Origin: Mesorhizobium sp.
GTDB lineage: Bacteria > Pseudomonadota > Alphaproteobacteria > Rhizobiales > Rhizobiaceae
Direction of reading: 5' to 3'
Assembly: GCA_004020645.1 (NCBI GenBank)
Contig: SAQL01000024.1
Span: 1 to 64,000 of the forward strand
Length of the DNA stretch: 64,000 nt
Below, piece after piece: positions 7,259 through 14,701 of this stretch. Under the pieces are notes generated by a model that saw only the letters and a list, made by a program, of their open reading frames with translations, ran no database searches and was not told where the DNA came from. The position numbers and the translations under genes are program-made. Every line of letters begins with the position of its first letter. Within the stretch, counting starts at the first letter, position 1.

Positions 7259-7840
7259 ATGCAGAAACTGCAATCGCAGGGCGTTCATCACATCACGCTG
7301 GTCGGCGCCGGGCGCCAGACTTCAATCGATTTCTGGGAAGGCGTGCTTGGCATGCCTTTTATCTTCGAGCAGCCCAATCTCGACAAGGCCAGCGAAAGCC
7401 ACCTCTATTTCGATCCGGGCGACGGCCGGCTGATCACCATCTTCACCGACGAGAGCCGCACGCCGGAGAAACGGCGCACGCCGACCGATACGGGCTGCGT
7501 CCATCATATCGCCTTTGCGGTGTCGCGCGTCACCTTCGTGCAGGCGGTCGCCCGGCTCGACGAGCGCGCCATCAGGCACAGCGGCGTCAAGGATCGCGGT
7601 TTTATGGATTCGATCTATTTCGAGGATCCGCTTGGCCTGCTGATCGAACTCGCCTCCTACCGTTTCGAGCCGCCGGCGGGCTTCACCCATGCCGATGTGC
7701 TGATGCAGGCGCACAAAATTCGCGTTGCGCGCGGCGACTACGCAATAGCCGAAGTGCATCTTGCCGATGCGATCCAAGCGCTCGTCGAGCGCTCCCGCTC
7801 GACCTTGTCGGAGGACCGCGCGCCGAAAAATCCATACTGA
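7259..7840 (+). CDS. VOC-family dioxygenase/glyoxalase-like protein
   Basis: 193 aa. One VOC domain covers roughly residues 5-135. It begins GVHHITLVGAGRQTSIDFWEGVLGMPF (metal His in VHHITL), has a second module starting GCVHHIAFAVSRVTFVQAV, and ends with the metal Glu strand MDSIYFEDPLGLLIELASY. This pairing of two HHI motifs and a GLLIEL strand is typical of extradiol-type dioxygenases and fosfomycin/glyoxalase relatives. A C-terminal helical tail of about 55 aa is extra. GGGAGGAAGG provides a strong ribosome-binding site just before the ATG. The gene runs in the same direction as, and 26 bp before, the GST gene, so they are probably one operon. The substrate is unknown. Confidence 0.85.
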   Translation: MQKLQSQGVHHITLVGAGRQTSIDFWEGVLGMPFIFEQPNLDKASESHLYFDPGDGRLITIFTDESRTPEKRRTPTDTGCVHHIAFAVSRVTFVQAVARLDERAIRHSGVKDRGFMDSIYFEDPLGLLIELASYRFEPPAGFTHADVLMQAHKIRVARGDYAIAEVHLADAIQALVERSRSTLSEDRAPKNPY

Positions 7841-7866
7841 CAACAGGCCAAACAAGGGAGGACACA

Positions 7867-8757
7867 ATGGCAAAGACGACAACGAAGAGTGCGAAGAAGC
7901 CGGCCGCCAAGGCCGCTACGAAACCAGCTGCCAAGGCCGCGACAAAGCCTGCAGGCAAGGCGGCGAAAGCTTCCGCCGAGCCGGCAGCGAAAGCCGCCGC
8001 AAAACCTGCAGCCAAGGCATCCGCGAAATCCGCGCGGAAGACCAAGGCGAAATCAGGAAAGAAGCCCGCGCTGGCGCTCAGCATGCTGAAGCCGAGCGTC
8101 AACAATATGAGCGTGCGGGTGTTCGCACGCGCGGCCGGGCTCGATCATTCCGAGACCGACGTATGGGGCCACACGCGCTCGCCTGAATACATGGCGCGAA
8201 ATCCGGCCCATCTGACGCCGATGATCGAGGACAAGGGCCTGCCCAGGGGCGTCCTGTGGGAAAGCTGCGCCATCATGCAGTATCTCGCCAACAAGCACGG
8301 GCTGGAGAAATTATATCCCAAGGCGCCGGCCAAGCGGGCAATGATCGACAGCGCCATGTTCTACCTGATCGGCACGCTCTACCCCTATGTGGCGCGCGCC
8401 ACCTATCCTGCGCTGAACTTCCCGCAATATGCCGGCGAGGTCGGTTACAGCGACGCCGACCCCGACAGGAAGTCGGAAGCCCAGAAGGCCGCGGCGGCCG
8501 CAATTGCCGAGCCGCTGGAGGTCTTTCACAGCTTCTTCAGGAACGGCAAGCCGTTCATCGGCGGCAAGAACCCGTCGATCGCCGACATTCGCCTGGCGGC
8601 GACGCTCGAATTCCTGGCCGTCATCGACTACGCGCTGCCACAATGGGCGAAGGACTACATGGCGGCGATCGAGAAGAAGCTCGGCAAGGCCTACGCCGAG
8701 CCGGCCGCCGACGTGCGCGGCTATATCGCCCATGTGAAGTCGCAGGCCCGGGCGTGA
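7867..8757 (+). CDS. Glutathione S-transferase with histone-H1-like N-terminal tail
   Basis: 296 aa in two distinct parts. Residues 1 to about 68 are an Ala/Lys/Pro repeat tract (AKKPAAKAATKPAAKAATKP...) resembling bacterial histone-H1-like tails such as AlgP or Hc1. Residues from about 75 on form a GST: the N-terminal thioredoxin-like part contains NPAHLTPMIEDKG (the conserved cis-Pro region) and ESCAIMQYLANKHG (the SNAIMxYLA helix), and the C-terminal all-helical domain contains NPSIADIRLAATLEFL. GSTs conjugate or reduce electrophiles with glutathione. The basic tail could bind nucleic acid, polyphosphate or the cell surface. AGGGAGGACACA precedes the ATG, so the tail is translated from a strong site. 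It is probably co-transcribed with the VOC gene. Confidence 0.88.
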   Translation: MAKTTTKSAKKPAAKAATKPAAKAATKPAGKAAKASAEPAAKAAAKPAAKASAKSARKTKAKSGKKPALALSMLKPSVNNMSVRVFARAAGLDHSETDVWGHTRSPEYMARNPAHLTPMIEDKGLPRGVLWESCAIMQYLANKHGLEKLYPKAPAKRAMIDSAMFYLIGTLYPYVARATYPALNFPQYAGEVGYSDADPDRKSEAQKAAAAAIAEPLEVFHSFFRNGKPFIGGKNPSIADIRLAATLEFLAVIDYALPQWAKDYMAAIEKKLGKAYAEPAADVRGYIAHVKSQARA

Positions 8758-8912
8758 GGCTTTCGCTCTAACGGTTTTGGTTGCCCAGTCCGACCTAAAC
8801 CGAGGCCGAAGGCCCGCCGCCTTTTACGGGACGTACGAAGCCACGGTTGACCTGGAGGCAGCGGTCCTGATGATCGGGCCTGCGCGGGTGGCGTCCATGG
8901 AAGGGACTGTAT

Positions 8913-9098
8913 ATGACCCGCAAACTACCCTTATTCGCCGCGTTCGGTCTGGCGCTTGCTGCCCTGGCGGCGTGTGACCAAACTCAATCGGGAGCAACGC
9001 AGGCGACGACCGCTGGCCAGTTGCCGCCACCTCCAGCCGACACGATGACGCCGGCACCCGCAAGGTCGCCGCCAGCTCAGACCGCCCCTGCTCAGTAG
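8913..9098 (+). CDS. Small Pro/Ala-rich lipoprotein
   Basis: 61 aa: MTRKLPLFAAFGLALAALAAC is a signal peptide with lipobox LAAC (Cys21), followed by a 40-residue low-complexity mature part (DQTQSGATQ, then PPPPADTMTPAPARSPPAQT). It is probably anchored in the outer or inner membrane and acts as a spacer or wall-interacting peptide. No family function is known. A TTGACC element at about 8847 could be its -35 box. Confidence 0.6.
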   Translation: MTRKLPLFAAFGLALAALAACDQTQSGATQATTAGQLPPPPADTMTPAPARSPPAQTAPAQ

Positions 9099-9196
9099 CG
9101 ATGTAGGTTCAAAAAAATGGGACCCTCGCCGGAAGCGGGGGTTCGCTTTCGGCATTTGCGGCCACAAATCGTCGCGGCCTGATGCTGCGCCTTCGT

Positions 9197-10081
9197 TCAG
9201 GGACCGAATATCACCAGCTCGGTGAACGTCAGATCTCCGAGCGAGGGTGGTCTGGGGCCCTTGAAGTACTTCAGCCCCCTGTTGGGGCGGTACCACCCGA
9301 ACAGACCTGCAATCGGTTCCTTGGCGTCGACGACGCAAAGCAGGATGCCGCTTCGCCAGAGAAAGCGGCCGATGGCACCGGCGCACCGGCTCAAATCCGC
9401 GAGAGAGCGGCAATAGACGATCTGATAGGATGGGATAAGCCCGCGCAATATCCGGCGCGGCATCAATACGAAGGGAAACGCCGCTCCGTCGCTAATGCAA
9501 ATCAATGACAGGCAGCCCAGCGCGGCGTGTTCCGAGAGTATGTATCTCTCACTGTCGGACAGCATCGCCATTTCCGCAAGATCGGGACGAGCTTCGAGCA
9601 CGCGACATGATCGCTGCGCCGAACTGAAAGCCGGCAAGAAGGCAAATTGTCCGCTGGAAAAGAGGCGAAAGCCGAGCGCTATATTGTGCTTTAACGTCGC
9701 AGGCGCCGGCGAAACGTTCGTGTAGGTCACGTCTCTTTGCTTGAGAATCGTCGTAATCAGCTTGATGGCATAGGGGCGGAATTCTTCGTCGACGGACCAG
9801 CTCGAAAGGTTGCAGCGGATTTCGTCGCCTTCCTGTCTGCGATAACGGGTATAAAGGGTCAGCACGACGCCGACGATCCGACCAGTCTGCTCCAAAGCAA
9901 AGCCGTATTGTTGGCATTCGGCGATAGCAGGCCGCTGCGACAAACGGGTCAGCGCTTGTATCCAGTAACTTCGGTTACGCTCCGGAAAGCCCCGGCACAG
10001 GCAGTCGACCACTCCTTCCCAATCGGCTTCGCGAATTGGTCGACAGCGAACGCCGGGAGGGAGAGCGCCAAGTACGGCCAT
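9197..10081 (-). CDS. GNAT-like acyltransferase (hypothetical)
   Basis: 294 aa. The N-terminal half looks like a GNAT fold: an opening strand VRCRPIREADWEGVVDCLCRGFPER, then GRIVGVVLTLYTRY, a strand with SSWSVDEEFRPYAIKLITTIL (the position of the acetyl-CoA loop and helix), and THKNIALGFR-like 'TLKHNIALGFRLFSSG' at the usual C-terminal GNAT position. The C-terminal half is less recognisable and may be a second, degenerate GNAT domain (YFKGPRPPSLGDLTFTELVIFG end). Rhizobial proteins of this kind occur near polysaccharide genes, but none are here. It is an orphan gene with a 12-bp palindrome 46 bp upstream of its start. Confidence 0.7.
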   Translation of the reverse strand: MAVLGALPPGVRCRPIREADWEGVVDCLCRGFPERNRSYWIQALTRLSQRPAIAECQQYGFALEQTGRIVGVVLTLYTRYRRQEGDEIRCNLSSWSVDEEFRPYAIKLITTILKQRDVTYTNVSPAPATLKHNIALGFRLFSSGQFAFLPAFSSAQRSCRVLEARPDLAEMAMLSDSERYILSEHAALGCLSLICISDGAAFPFVLMPRRILRGLIPSYQIVYCRSLADLSRCAGAIGRFLWRSGILLCVVDAKEPIAGLFGWYRPNRGLKYFKGPRPPSLGDLTFTELVIFGP

Positions 10082-10127
10082 AAATCGACTTCCAGAATGC
10101 GATAGTTACTTCGATATGTCTCACGCG

Positions 10128-10139
10128 CCAACATGTTGG
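10128..10139. promoter_or_regulatory. Palindrome CCAACATGTTGG upstream of the GNAT-like gene
   Basis: A perfect 12-bp palindrome in the promoter region of the minus-strand gene starting at 10081. It could be an operator for a dimeric regulator. The AT-rich stretch to its right (TTAATAATATG) would suit a -10 region. Confidence 0.4.
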
Positions 10140-10159
10140 TGTACAACGATTAATAATAT

Positions 10160-10368
10160 GTGCCGCATTTAAAGACGACTTTCCGCACTCATCACCAAAA
10201 CGCAGATCAGATTGGCCATGACGCGTCGACGAGCAGCTCCCCGTCAGCTAAGGATTCGTTAACCAAATCCCTATCTACTGATCGGCAATTCACCTCCAAC
10301 TCGTGACCACGGATGTACTGGCGCGGTCGAGGTGGAAGGAAAGGTCGGCCATGTGCCGGCCTTTTTGT
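10160..10368 (+). ncRNA. Candidate small RNA ending in an orphan terminator
   Basis: A plus-strand intrinsic terminator (hairpin AAGGTCGGCC/GGCCGGCC-like arms at 10341-10361, then CTTTTTGTTTT) stands in a 414-bp gap where the flanking genes are both on the minus strand. No plus-strand ORF with coding character precedes it. An orphan terminator is a classic mark of a trans-acting sRNA. The 5' end is unknown and the start given is only nominal. Confidence 0.35.
10341..10368 (+). terminator. Orphan intrinsic terminator
   Basis: GGTCGGC pairs with GCCGGCC (one G-T pair) around CATGT and is followed by TTTTTGTTTT. Confidence 0.65.
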
Positions 10369-10495
10369 TTTCAAGGACTTATGTTCCCGGGAAACTGCGG
10401 CCTGACTTCGCGATTGTCGTCGGGTATGAAGCCTTTGCAAAACATCGGGGTGGCGTCATCTCAAGCGATCGGACCGAATCGCGGTTCACGAGATG

Positions 10496-10732
10496 TCAGT
10501 GTTGGGCGCGTCTTTCATTGACGTGGCGTGCCAATTCCGGCGTCTCGAAGACGTAGTCGCTCCAGGCCGATTCCGGAATCTGGCCGGCCAGATAACATTC
10601 CAGCAAAAGACTTTGCTCAGGACTGAGAGGTCTCGGCTCGCGCTCATGGTCCAGTCCCAGCGAGTGAAACAGATTTCTGGGCGAGTGAAACAGATTTCTG
10701 GTCAGGCCCGAGACAGTGAAGTGAATCGACAT
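10496..10732 (-). CDS. Small hypothetical protein with a 7-residue internal duplication
   Basis: 78 aa from the ATG at 10732. The reverse-strand AAAGGAGA ribosome-binding site about 7 bp upstream selects this start over an earlier one. The N-terminal part contains RNLFHSP followed directly by RNLFHSL, encoded by a perfect 21-bp tandem duplication. The C-terminal part is LSPEQSLLLECYLAGQIPES then SDYVFETPELARHV, predicted helical. No domain is recognised. Genes of this type occur in rhizobia as orphan ORFs and the function is unknown. Confidence 0.65.
   Translation of the reverse strand: MSIHFTVSGLTRNLFHSPRNLFHSLGLDHEREPRPLSPEQSLLLECYLAGQIPESAWSDYVFETPELARHVNERRAQH
10660..10701. repeat. Tandem 21-bp in-frame duplication
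   Basis: The unit GCGAGTGAAACAGATTTCTGG occurs at 10660-10680 and again at 10681-10701. It is in frame, so it adds seven residues to the encoded protein. Confidence 0.95.
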
Positions 10733-11105
10733 GTGCGGTCTCCTTTGACCATCCAGCGCATGACCCAAAAATCGGGATCGACCTTCGCTACGTTACCCTT
10801 CGGTTCGGCAAGGACCATGCGCCAAACGAACGTCACAGCGGCCCCTTCTGCGTCCAAAGAGACGCGCGGCGCCGCAATGGGGAGGCGCGGCGCTGCAATG
10901 GCCGTTTAACGTCGAAGGCGGGATAAGGTTTCAACGTGGCTGGCGGTAACAGCGGATTGATCGGGGCGCCGGATCGATCTGGTAGCCCGAAACCCCACCA
11001 GTCAGTTCATGCTTTCGGCGATCGCGTGCGCGTCTGACGCTGCGTCAGGTGCGAAGCAGCGTTTGAGGAGGGATATTTTGGCTGCCACCGTTGAAAGCCG
11101 GCCGG
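10733..11105. other. Intergenic region with a partial rhizobial repeat
   Basis: Contains GCGCATGACCCAAAAATCGG at 10759-10778, similar to the repeat elements elsewhere in the window, and a short GGCGCGGCGCCGCAATGGGG-type direct repeat near 10863-10900. No gene is seen. The promoter of the minus-strand gene starting at 10732 must lie here. Confidence 0.4.
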
Positions 11106-11468
11106 CTATTCGCAGACCATGCGGACCCGTTTTCCGGGTTGGCTGACGTTCCTGCAGGTGAGCGGCTTTGTCGGCTCGGATGGCGGCATCGGCGGGTCGT
11201 TGGAAATCCTCCGCGTGTGCCTTCTCGGCGCCACGGGAGTCTTGATACCGGGGGCCGTCGCCCTTTTCGGCGTTTCGGGCGCCACAGGAAAGACATCGGT
11301 CTGCAGCAACTGCGGCTGTTCGGGCTGCGCCTGCTGCGGCGGCCTGTCCCAGAACCGCCGGACATCAAGCGGCCTCGGAATGACGACGGTGCCGTCGTAG
11401 CTGCGCGAGCAGCCGCTCCCCAACAGCAGCATAGGGCACAGGAAAAAAGGCAGGATCCGTCCCAACAT
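11106..11468 (-). CDS. Proline-rich lipoprotein, conserved hypothetical
   Basis: 120 aa from the ATG at 11468: a signal peptide MLGRILPFFLCPMLLLGSGC with the lipid-accepting Cys at residue 20, then a Pro/Arg/Gln-rich mature part (RFWDRPPQQAQPEQPQLLQ) and a cysteine-containing C-terminus LTCRNVSQPGKRVRMVCE. The two C-terminal cysteines could form a disulphide. The frame extends further upstream, but only this start gives a proper lipobox. No close neighbours share its strand. The function is unknown. Confidence 0.65.
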   Translation of the reverse strand: MLGRILPFFLCPMLLLGSGCSRSYDGTVVIPRPLDVRRFWDRPPQQAQPEQPQLLQTDVFPVAPETPKRATAPGIKTPVAPRRHTRRISNDPPMPPSEPTKPLTCRNVSQPGKRVRMVCE

Positions 11469-12085
11469 CGGCAACACCCTTGCGGGATTTATAACGCGGC
11501 TTCGGTGCCACCGACAACCGTCGGAATACACCGCGGCAAGGCTAGCGCATGACCCGGAGAATCGGAATCGATTTCGCTGGGGATGTGCGCAAAATCAAAA
11601 TACCGCAGCGTCTCTAGCGCGTCCGAAAGGGCGCCCCGCGCTGTGGCTCGGCGCGGACGGAGAAATCCAGCGCAACGCGGGATTGGCATCCCCGTCAAGC
11701 TGTAGAGCTCAGCCGCGATTCGGCGACGCGTTGAAGGCAAGACTATGGTGCGATCGCACCATACCAAAGCGTGCGTCCGGTTGGGACAATAAGCACATTC
11801 GAGTTCCGCCCCTCCAGTTACGGGCGGGAGCAAGCGACCGCCGGCAAGAAGCAGGGTCAGATTTACCCCAACGGACCTGTTTCGGCGATGGCGCGGCCAT
11901 GACCTCCTTGGCCGCATGCAACGCGCTCCCGCCCGGATTTTCTTTTTCGGCGCCAATTGTCTCGCCAGTCGGGGGCAAATGTCGGCCGGAAATCGTGCAA
12001 GCTGCTGATTCCAGCGGCAAACCACGGCTGTGCCGGCGAGACCCGCGGCGCTTCCTTTTCGACACGGCAGTGCCGCGTTACCGGG
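11469..12085. other. Intergenic region upstream of pstS, with repeat remnant
   Basis: About 600 bp without a credible gene. 11546-11640 (GCATGACCCGGAGAATCGG ... GCGTCTCTAGCGCG) resembles the mosaic intergenic repeats of rhizobia. Several long frames cross the region on both strands, but all are Arg/Pro-rich and lack initiation signals. No phoR is present here. Confidence 0.5.
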
Positions 12086-12114
12086 CTGACATCAAACTGT
12101 CATGTGACTGTAAT
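12086..12114 (+). promoter_or_regulatory. Triple PHO box (PhoB binding site) of the pst operon
   Basis: Three 7-bp direct repeats spaced by 4 bp: CTGACAT (12086-12092), CTGTCAT (12097-12103) and CTGTAAT (12108-12114). The 11-bp period and the CTGTCAT core are the established PhoB box. It lies 77 bp upstream of the pstS start. phoB is the last gene of the same operon, so the arrangement is autoregulatory. Confidence 0.92.
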
Positions 12115-12190
12115 AATCGGGGACTATTGGCCTCAGCGGGCGCCGAAGGAATGGCGCCGAGAGACCATTTTCCGAACAGGAGCAGGCCAC

Positions 12191-13195
12191 ATGAAGAAAT
12201 TCCTCCTTACGGCGTCGGCCGCGGCGCTTGCGCTCGCCGCGTCGGCTGGTTATGCCGCCGCGCGCGACCAGATTCAAATCGTCGGTTCGTCCACAGTGTT
12301 CCCCTTCACGACGGCTGTCGCTGAAAAGCTCGGCCAGAGCGGAAAGATCAAGACCCCGGTCGTCGAGTCGACTGGCACCGGCGGCGGCATGAAGCTGTTT
12401 TGCCAGGGCGTCGGCGAAAATACCGCTGACTTCACCAATGCGTCGCGCGCCATCAAGGACAGCGAACTTAAGACCTGCAAGGCAAACGGCGTGACGCCGG
12501 TCGAGATCAAGGTCGGCTTCGACGGCATCGTACTGGCCAACTCGAAGGCAGGGACTGTCGTCGATCTGACCAAGGAACAGATTTTCAAGGCGCTCGCCAA
12601 GAACGTCGCTGTTGACGGCAAGGTCGTCCCCAACCCCTACAAGAACTGGTCGGATGTCGATGCGTCGCTTCCCGCGACAAAGATCGAGGTGCTTGGTCCG
12701 CCGCCGACATCCGGCACGCGCGATGCGTTCGTTGAACTCGTCATGGATGCGGCCTGCCAGGAAGAGGTGAAGGCGGCTAACGAAAAGGGCTGCGGCGAGA
12801 TCCGCGAAGACGGCGCTTTTGTCGAGGCTGGTGAAAACGACAATCTGATCGTCCAGAAGCTGGAAGCCAACCCGAATGCCTTCGGCGTCTTTGGTTTCTC
12901 GTTCCTTGACCAGAACGCCGACAAGCTGCAGGGTCACAAGGTCGACGGCGTCGAGCCGACCTTCGAGAACATCGCATCCGGCGATTACGGCGTTTCCCGC
13001 TCGCTCTATGTCTATGCCAAGAAAGAGCATGTTGGCGTCATCCCCGGTATGCAGGAGTTCATCGCCGAGTACACCTCGGAGGCTGCATGGGGTCCTGATG
13101 GTTATCTGGCCGACAAGGGCCTGATCCCGCTGCCGGACGCCGAGCGCGCCACATCGGCCGAAAACGCCAAGGCCCTGAAGGGCATGGGCTCCTGA
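12191..13195 (+). CDS. pstS: Phosphate ABC transporter substrate-binding protein PstS
   Basis: 334 aa. The N-terminal signal peptide (KKFLLTASAAALALAASAGYAAA) exports it to the periplasm. It is then recognisable by QIQIVGSSTVFPFTTAVAEKL (the phosphate-loop SSTVFPF), ESTGTGGGMKLFC and PPTSGTRDAFVEL, the residues that hydrogen-bond phosphate in PstS proteins. It delivers phosphate to PstCAB. The start at 12191 has GGAG nine bases upstream, and an in-frame upstream extension is rejected because the signal peptide begins here. It is induced through the PHO box at 12086-12114. A stable hairpin follows the stop, probably setting a higher level for pstS than for the permease genes. Confidence 0.96.
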   Translation: MKKFLLTASAAALALAASAGYAAARDQIQIVGSSTVFPFTTAVAEKLGQSGKIKTPVVESTGTGGGMKLFCQGVGENTADFTNASRAIKDSELKTCKANGVTPVEIKVGFDGIVLANSKAGTVVDLTKEQIFKALAKNVAVDGKVVPNPYKNWSDVDASLPATKIEVLGPPPTSGTRDAFVELVMDAACQEEVKAANEKGCGEIREDGAFVEAGENDNLIVQKLEANPNAFGVFGFSFLDQNADKLQGHKVDGVEPTFENIASGDYGVSRSLYVYAKKEHVGVIPGMQEFIAEYTSEAAWGPDGYLADKGLIPLPDAERATSAENAKALKGMGS

Positions 13196-13243
13196 TGTTT
13201 TGGGGTCCGAGCGTACCGCTCTGACCCTTATATTCTAAAGCAC

Positions 13244-13271
13244 AAAGCGCGGGACCACGGTCCCGTGCTTT
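13244..13271 (+). terminator. Intercistronic hairpin between pstS and pstC
   Basis: Arms AAAGCGCGGGAC (13244-13255) and GTCCCGTGCTTT (13260-13271) give a 12-bp stem with one G-T pair and a four-base loop. No poly-T tract follows. Such hairpins between binding-protein and permease genes protect the upstream mRNA or partly terminate it. Confidence 0.75.
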
Positions 13272-13312
13272 GAGCCGGTGAATGACCGGCGGTCGAGGGG
13301 ACGTCCCGAATC

Positions 13313-14701
13313 ATGGTCGGTTATCTCGTTGTTCTTCTGTTGCTTCTGGCCGCTGCCGCCTATTGGATCGGCCGGACACGCGCCATCGCCAGTGTCAATG
13401 GCGACGTCGCGCGACTGCATTCGCTGCCTGGCCAGCATGGCATGTTTCTGGCGCTTTTTGCTGCCGGTCCCGCGCTGCTTGCGATCGTGTTGTGGTCGCT
13501 GGTGACGCCGGGAATTGAATCGTCGATCATTGCCGACCGCTTCTCCTCCGAGTTGTCGGGAATGGGCGTTCCTCAGGTCGAAGCTTTCATCCGCGACGCT
13601 CGCGCGATGGCCTTTGGCGGGGTTGTCGGCTTCGCCGATCCGGCGAAAGAGGCGGCCGCGGCCGCCTACAAATCGATCCATACGACCAGCACCTGGATCA
13701 TCTGGGCCGTCGCCCTCGTGCTTTCCGCGTCCGGATTTTACTGGGCCTATTCGCGTATCGCACAGGCCTACCGGGCGCGCCACGTGGTCGAGCGCGTTCT
13801 TCGCGCATTCTTGATCGCCTGTTCGGTGGTCGCGATCCTGACGACGATCGGCATCGTCCTGTCGCTTATCTTCGAGTCCTTGCGGTTCTTCCAACAGGTG
13901 CCGTTCTATAAGTTCCTGTTCGGCACGCATTGGTCGCCGCAGAGCGCCTTCACCGGCGCCGGGACAGAAGCCGGGGCGGTCAACCAGGATATTTTTGGCA
14001 TGGTGCCGCTCTTTGCCGGCACGTTGCTCATCACCTTCATCGCCATGCTGGTGGCTGCGCCTATCGGGCTGATGGCTGCGATCTATCTTTCGGATTACGC
14101 CTCCAAAAGCGTCCGCGCGGTCGCAAAGCCGGTACTGGAAATCCTCGCCGGCATTCCCACCGTCGTCTACGGCTTCTTCGCCGCGCTGACGGTTGCACCC
14201 TACTTCCGAGGTATCGGCGAAAGCCTGGGCCTCAACGTCGCGTCCGAATCCGCGCTCGCCGCAGGCGTGGTCATGGGTATCATGATCATTCCCTTCGTTT
14301 CCTCGCTTTCTGACGATGTGATCAACGCCGTTCCGCAATCCCTTAGAGACGGTTCCGCCGGCCTCGGCGCGACCAAGTCGGAAACCATCCGCAAGGTGGT
14401 GCTTCCTGCTGCCCTTCCGGGGATCGTTTCGGCGATGCTGCTTGCCGTCAGCCGCGCAATCGGCGAAACAATGATCGTTGTCATGGCGGCGGGGCTGGCC
14501 GCAAACCTCACGGCCAACCCGCTCGAAGCGGTCACCACCGTGACGGTGCAGATCGTGACGCTGCTTGTGGGCGATCAGGAGTTCGACAGCGCCAAGACGC
14601 TTGCAGCCTTCGCACTCGGCCTGGTGCTGTTCTGCATCACGCTTACCCTCAACATCGTCGCTTTGCGCGTCGTCCAGAAATACCGAGAGCAATATGACTG
14701 A
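13313..14701 (+). CDS. pstC: Phosphate ABC transporter permease PstC (long form)
   Basis: 462 aa, against about 320 for the enterobacterial protein. An extra N-terminal part has two hydrophobic segments (MVGYLVVLLLLLAAAAYWIG; GMFLALFAAGPALLAIVLW) before the conserved core. The core shows LLITFIAMLVAAPIGLMAAIYLS and the EAA-type coupling loop AVPQSLRDGSAGLGATKSETIRKVVLPAALPGI. It forms the membrane channel with PstA. The long N-terminus is a known alphaproteobacterial variant. It overlaps pstA by 8 bp, so the two are probably coupled. A minus-strand ORF of about 500 codons lies opposite but is a shadow. Confidence 0.95.
   Translation: MVGYLVVLLLLLAAAAYWIGRTRAIASVNGDVARLHSLPGQHGMFLALFAAGPALLAIVLWSLVTPGIESSIIADRFSSELSGMGVPQVEAFIRDARAMAFGGVVGFADPAKEAAAAAYKSIHTTSTWIIWAVALVLSASGFYWAYSRIAQAYRARHVVERVLRAFLIACSVVAILTTIGIVLSLIFESLRFFQQVPFYKFLFGTHWSPQSAFTGAGTEAGAVNQDIFGMVPLFAGTLLITFIAMLVAAPIGLMAAIYLSDYASKSVRAVAKPVLEILAGIPTVVYGFFAALTVAPYFRGIGESLGLNVASESALAAGVVMGIMIIPFVSSLSDDVINAVPQSLRDGSAGLGATKSETIRKVVLPAALPGIVSAMLLAVSRAIGETMIVVMAAGLAANLTANPLEAVTTVTVQIVTLLVGDQEFDSAKTLAAFALGLVLFCITLTLNIVALRVVQKYREQYD

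Noticed and set aside
11489-12025. 178-aa minus-strand ORF upstream of pstS
   Set aside because: Arg/Pro-rich, crosses a repeat, no initiation signal and no recognisable fold.
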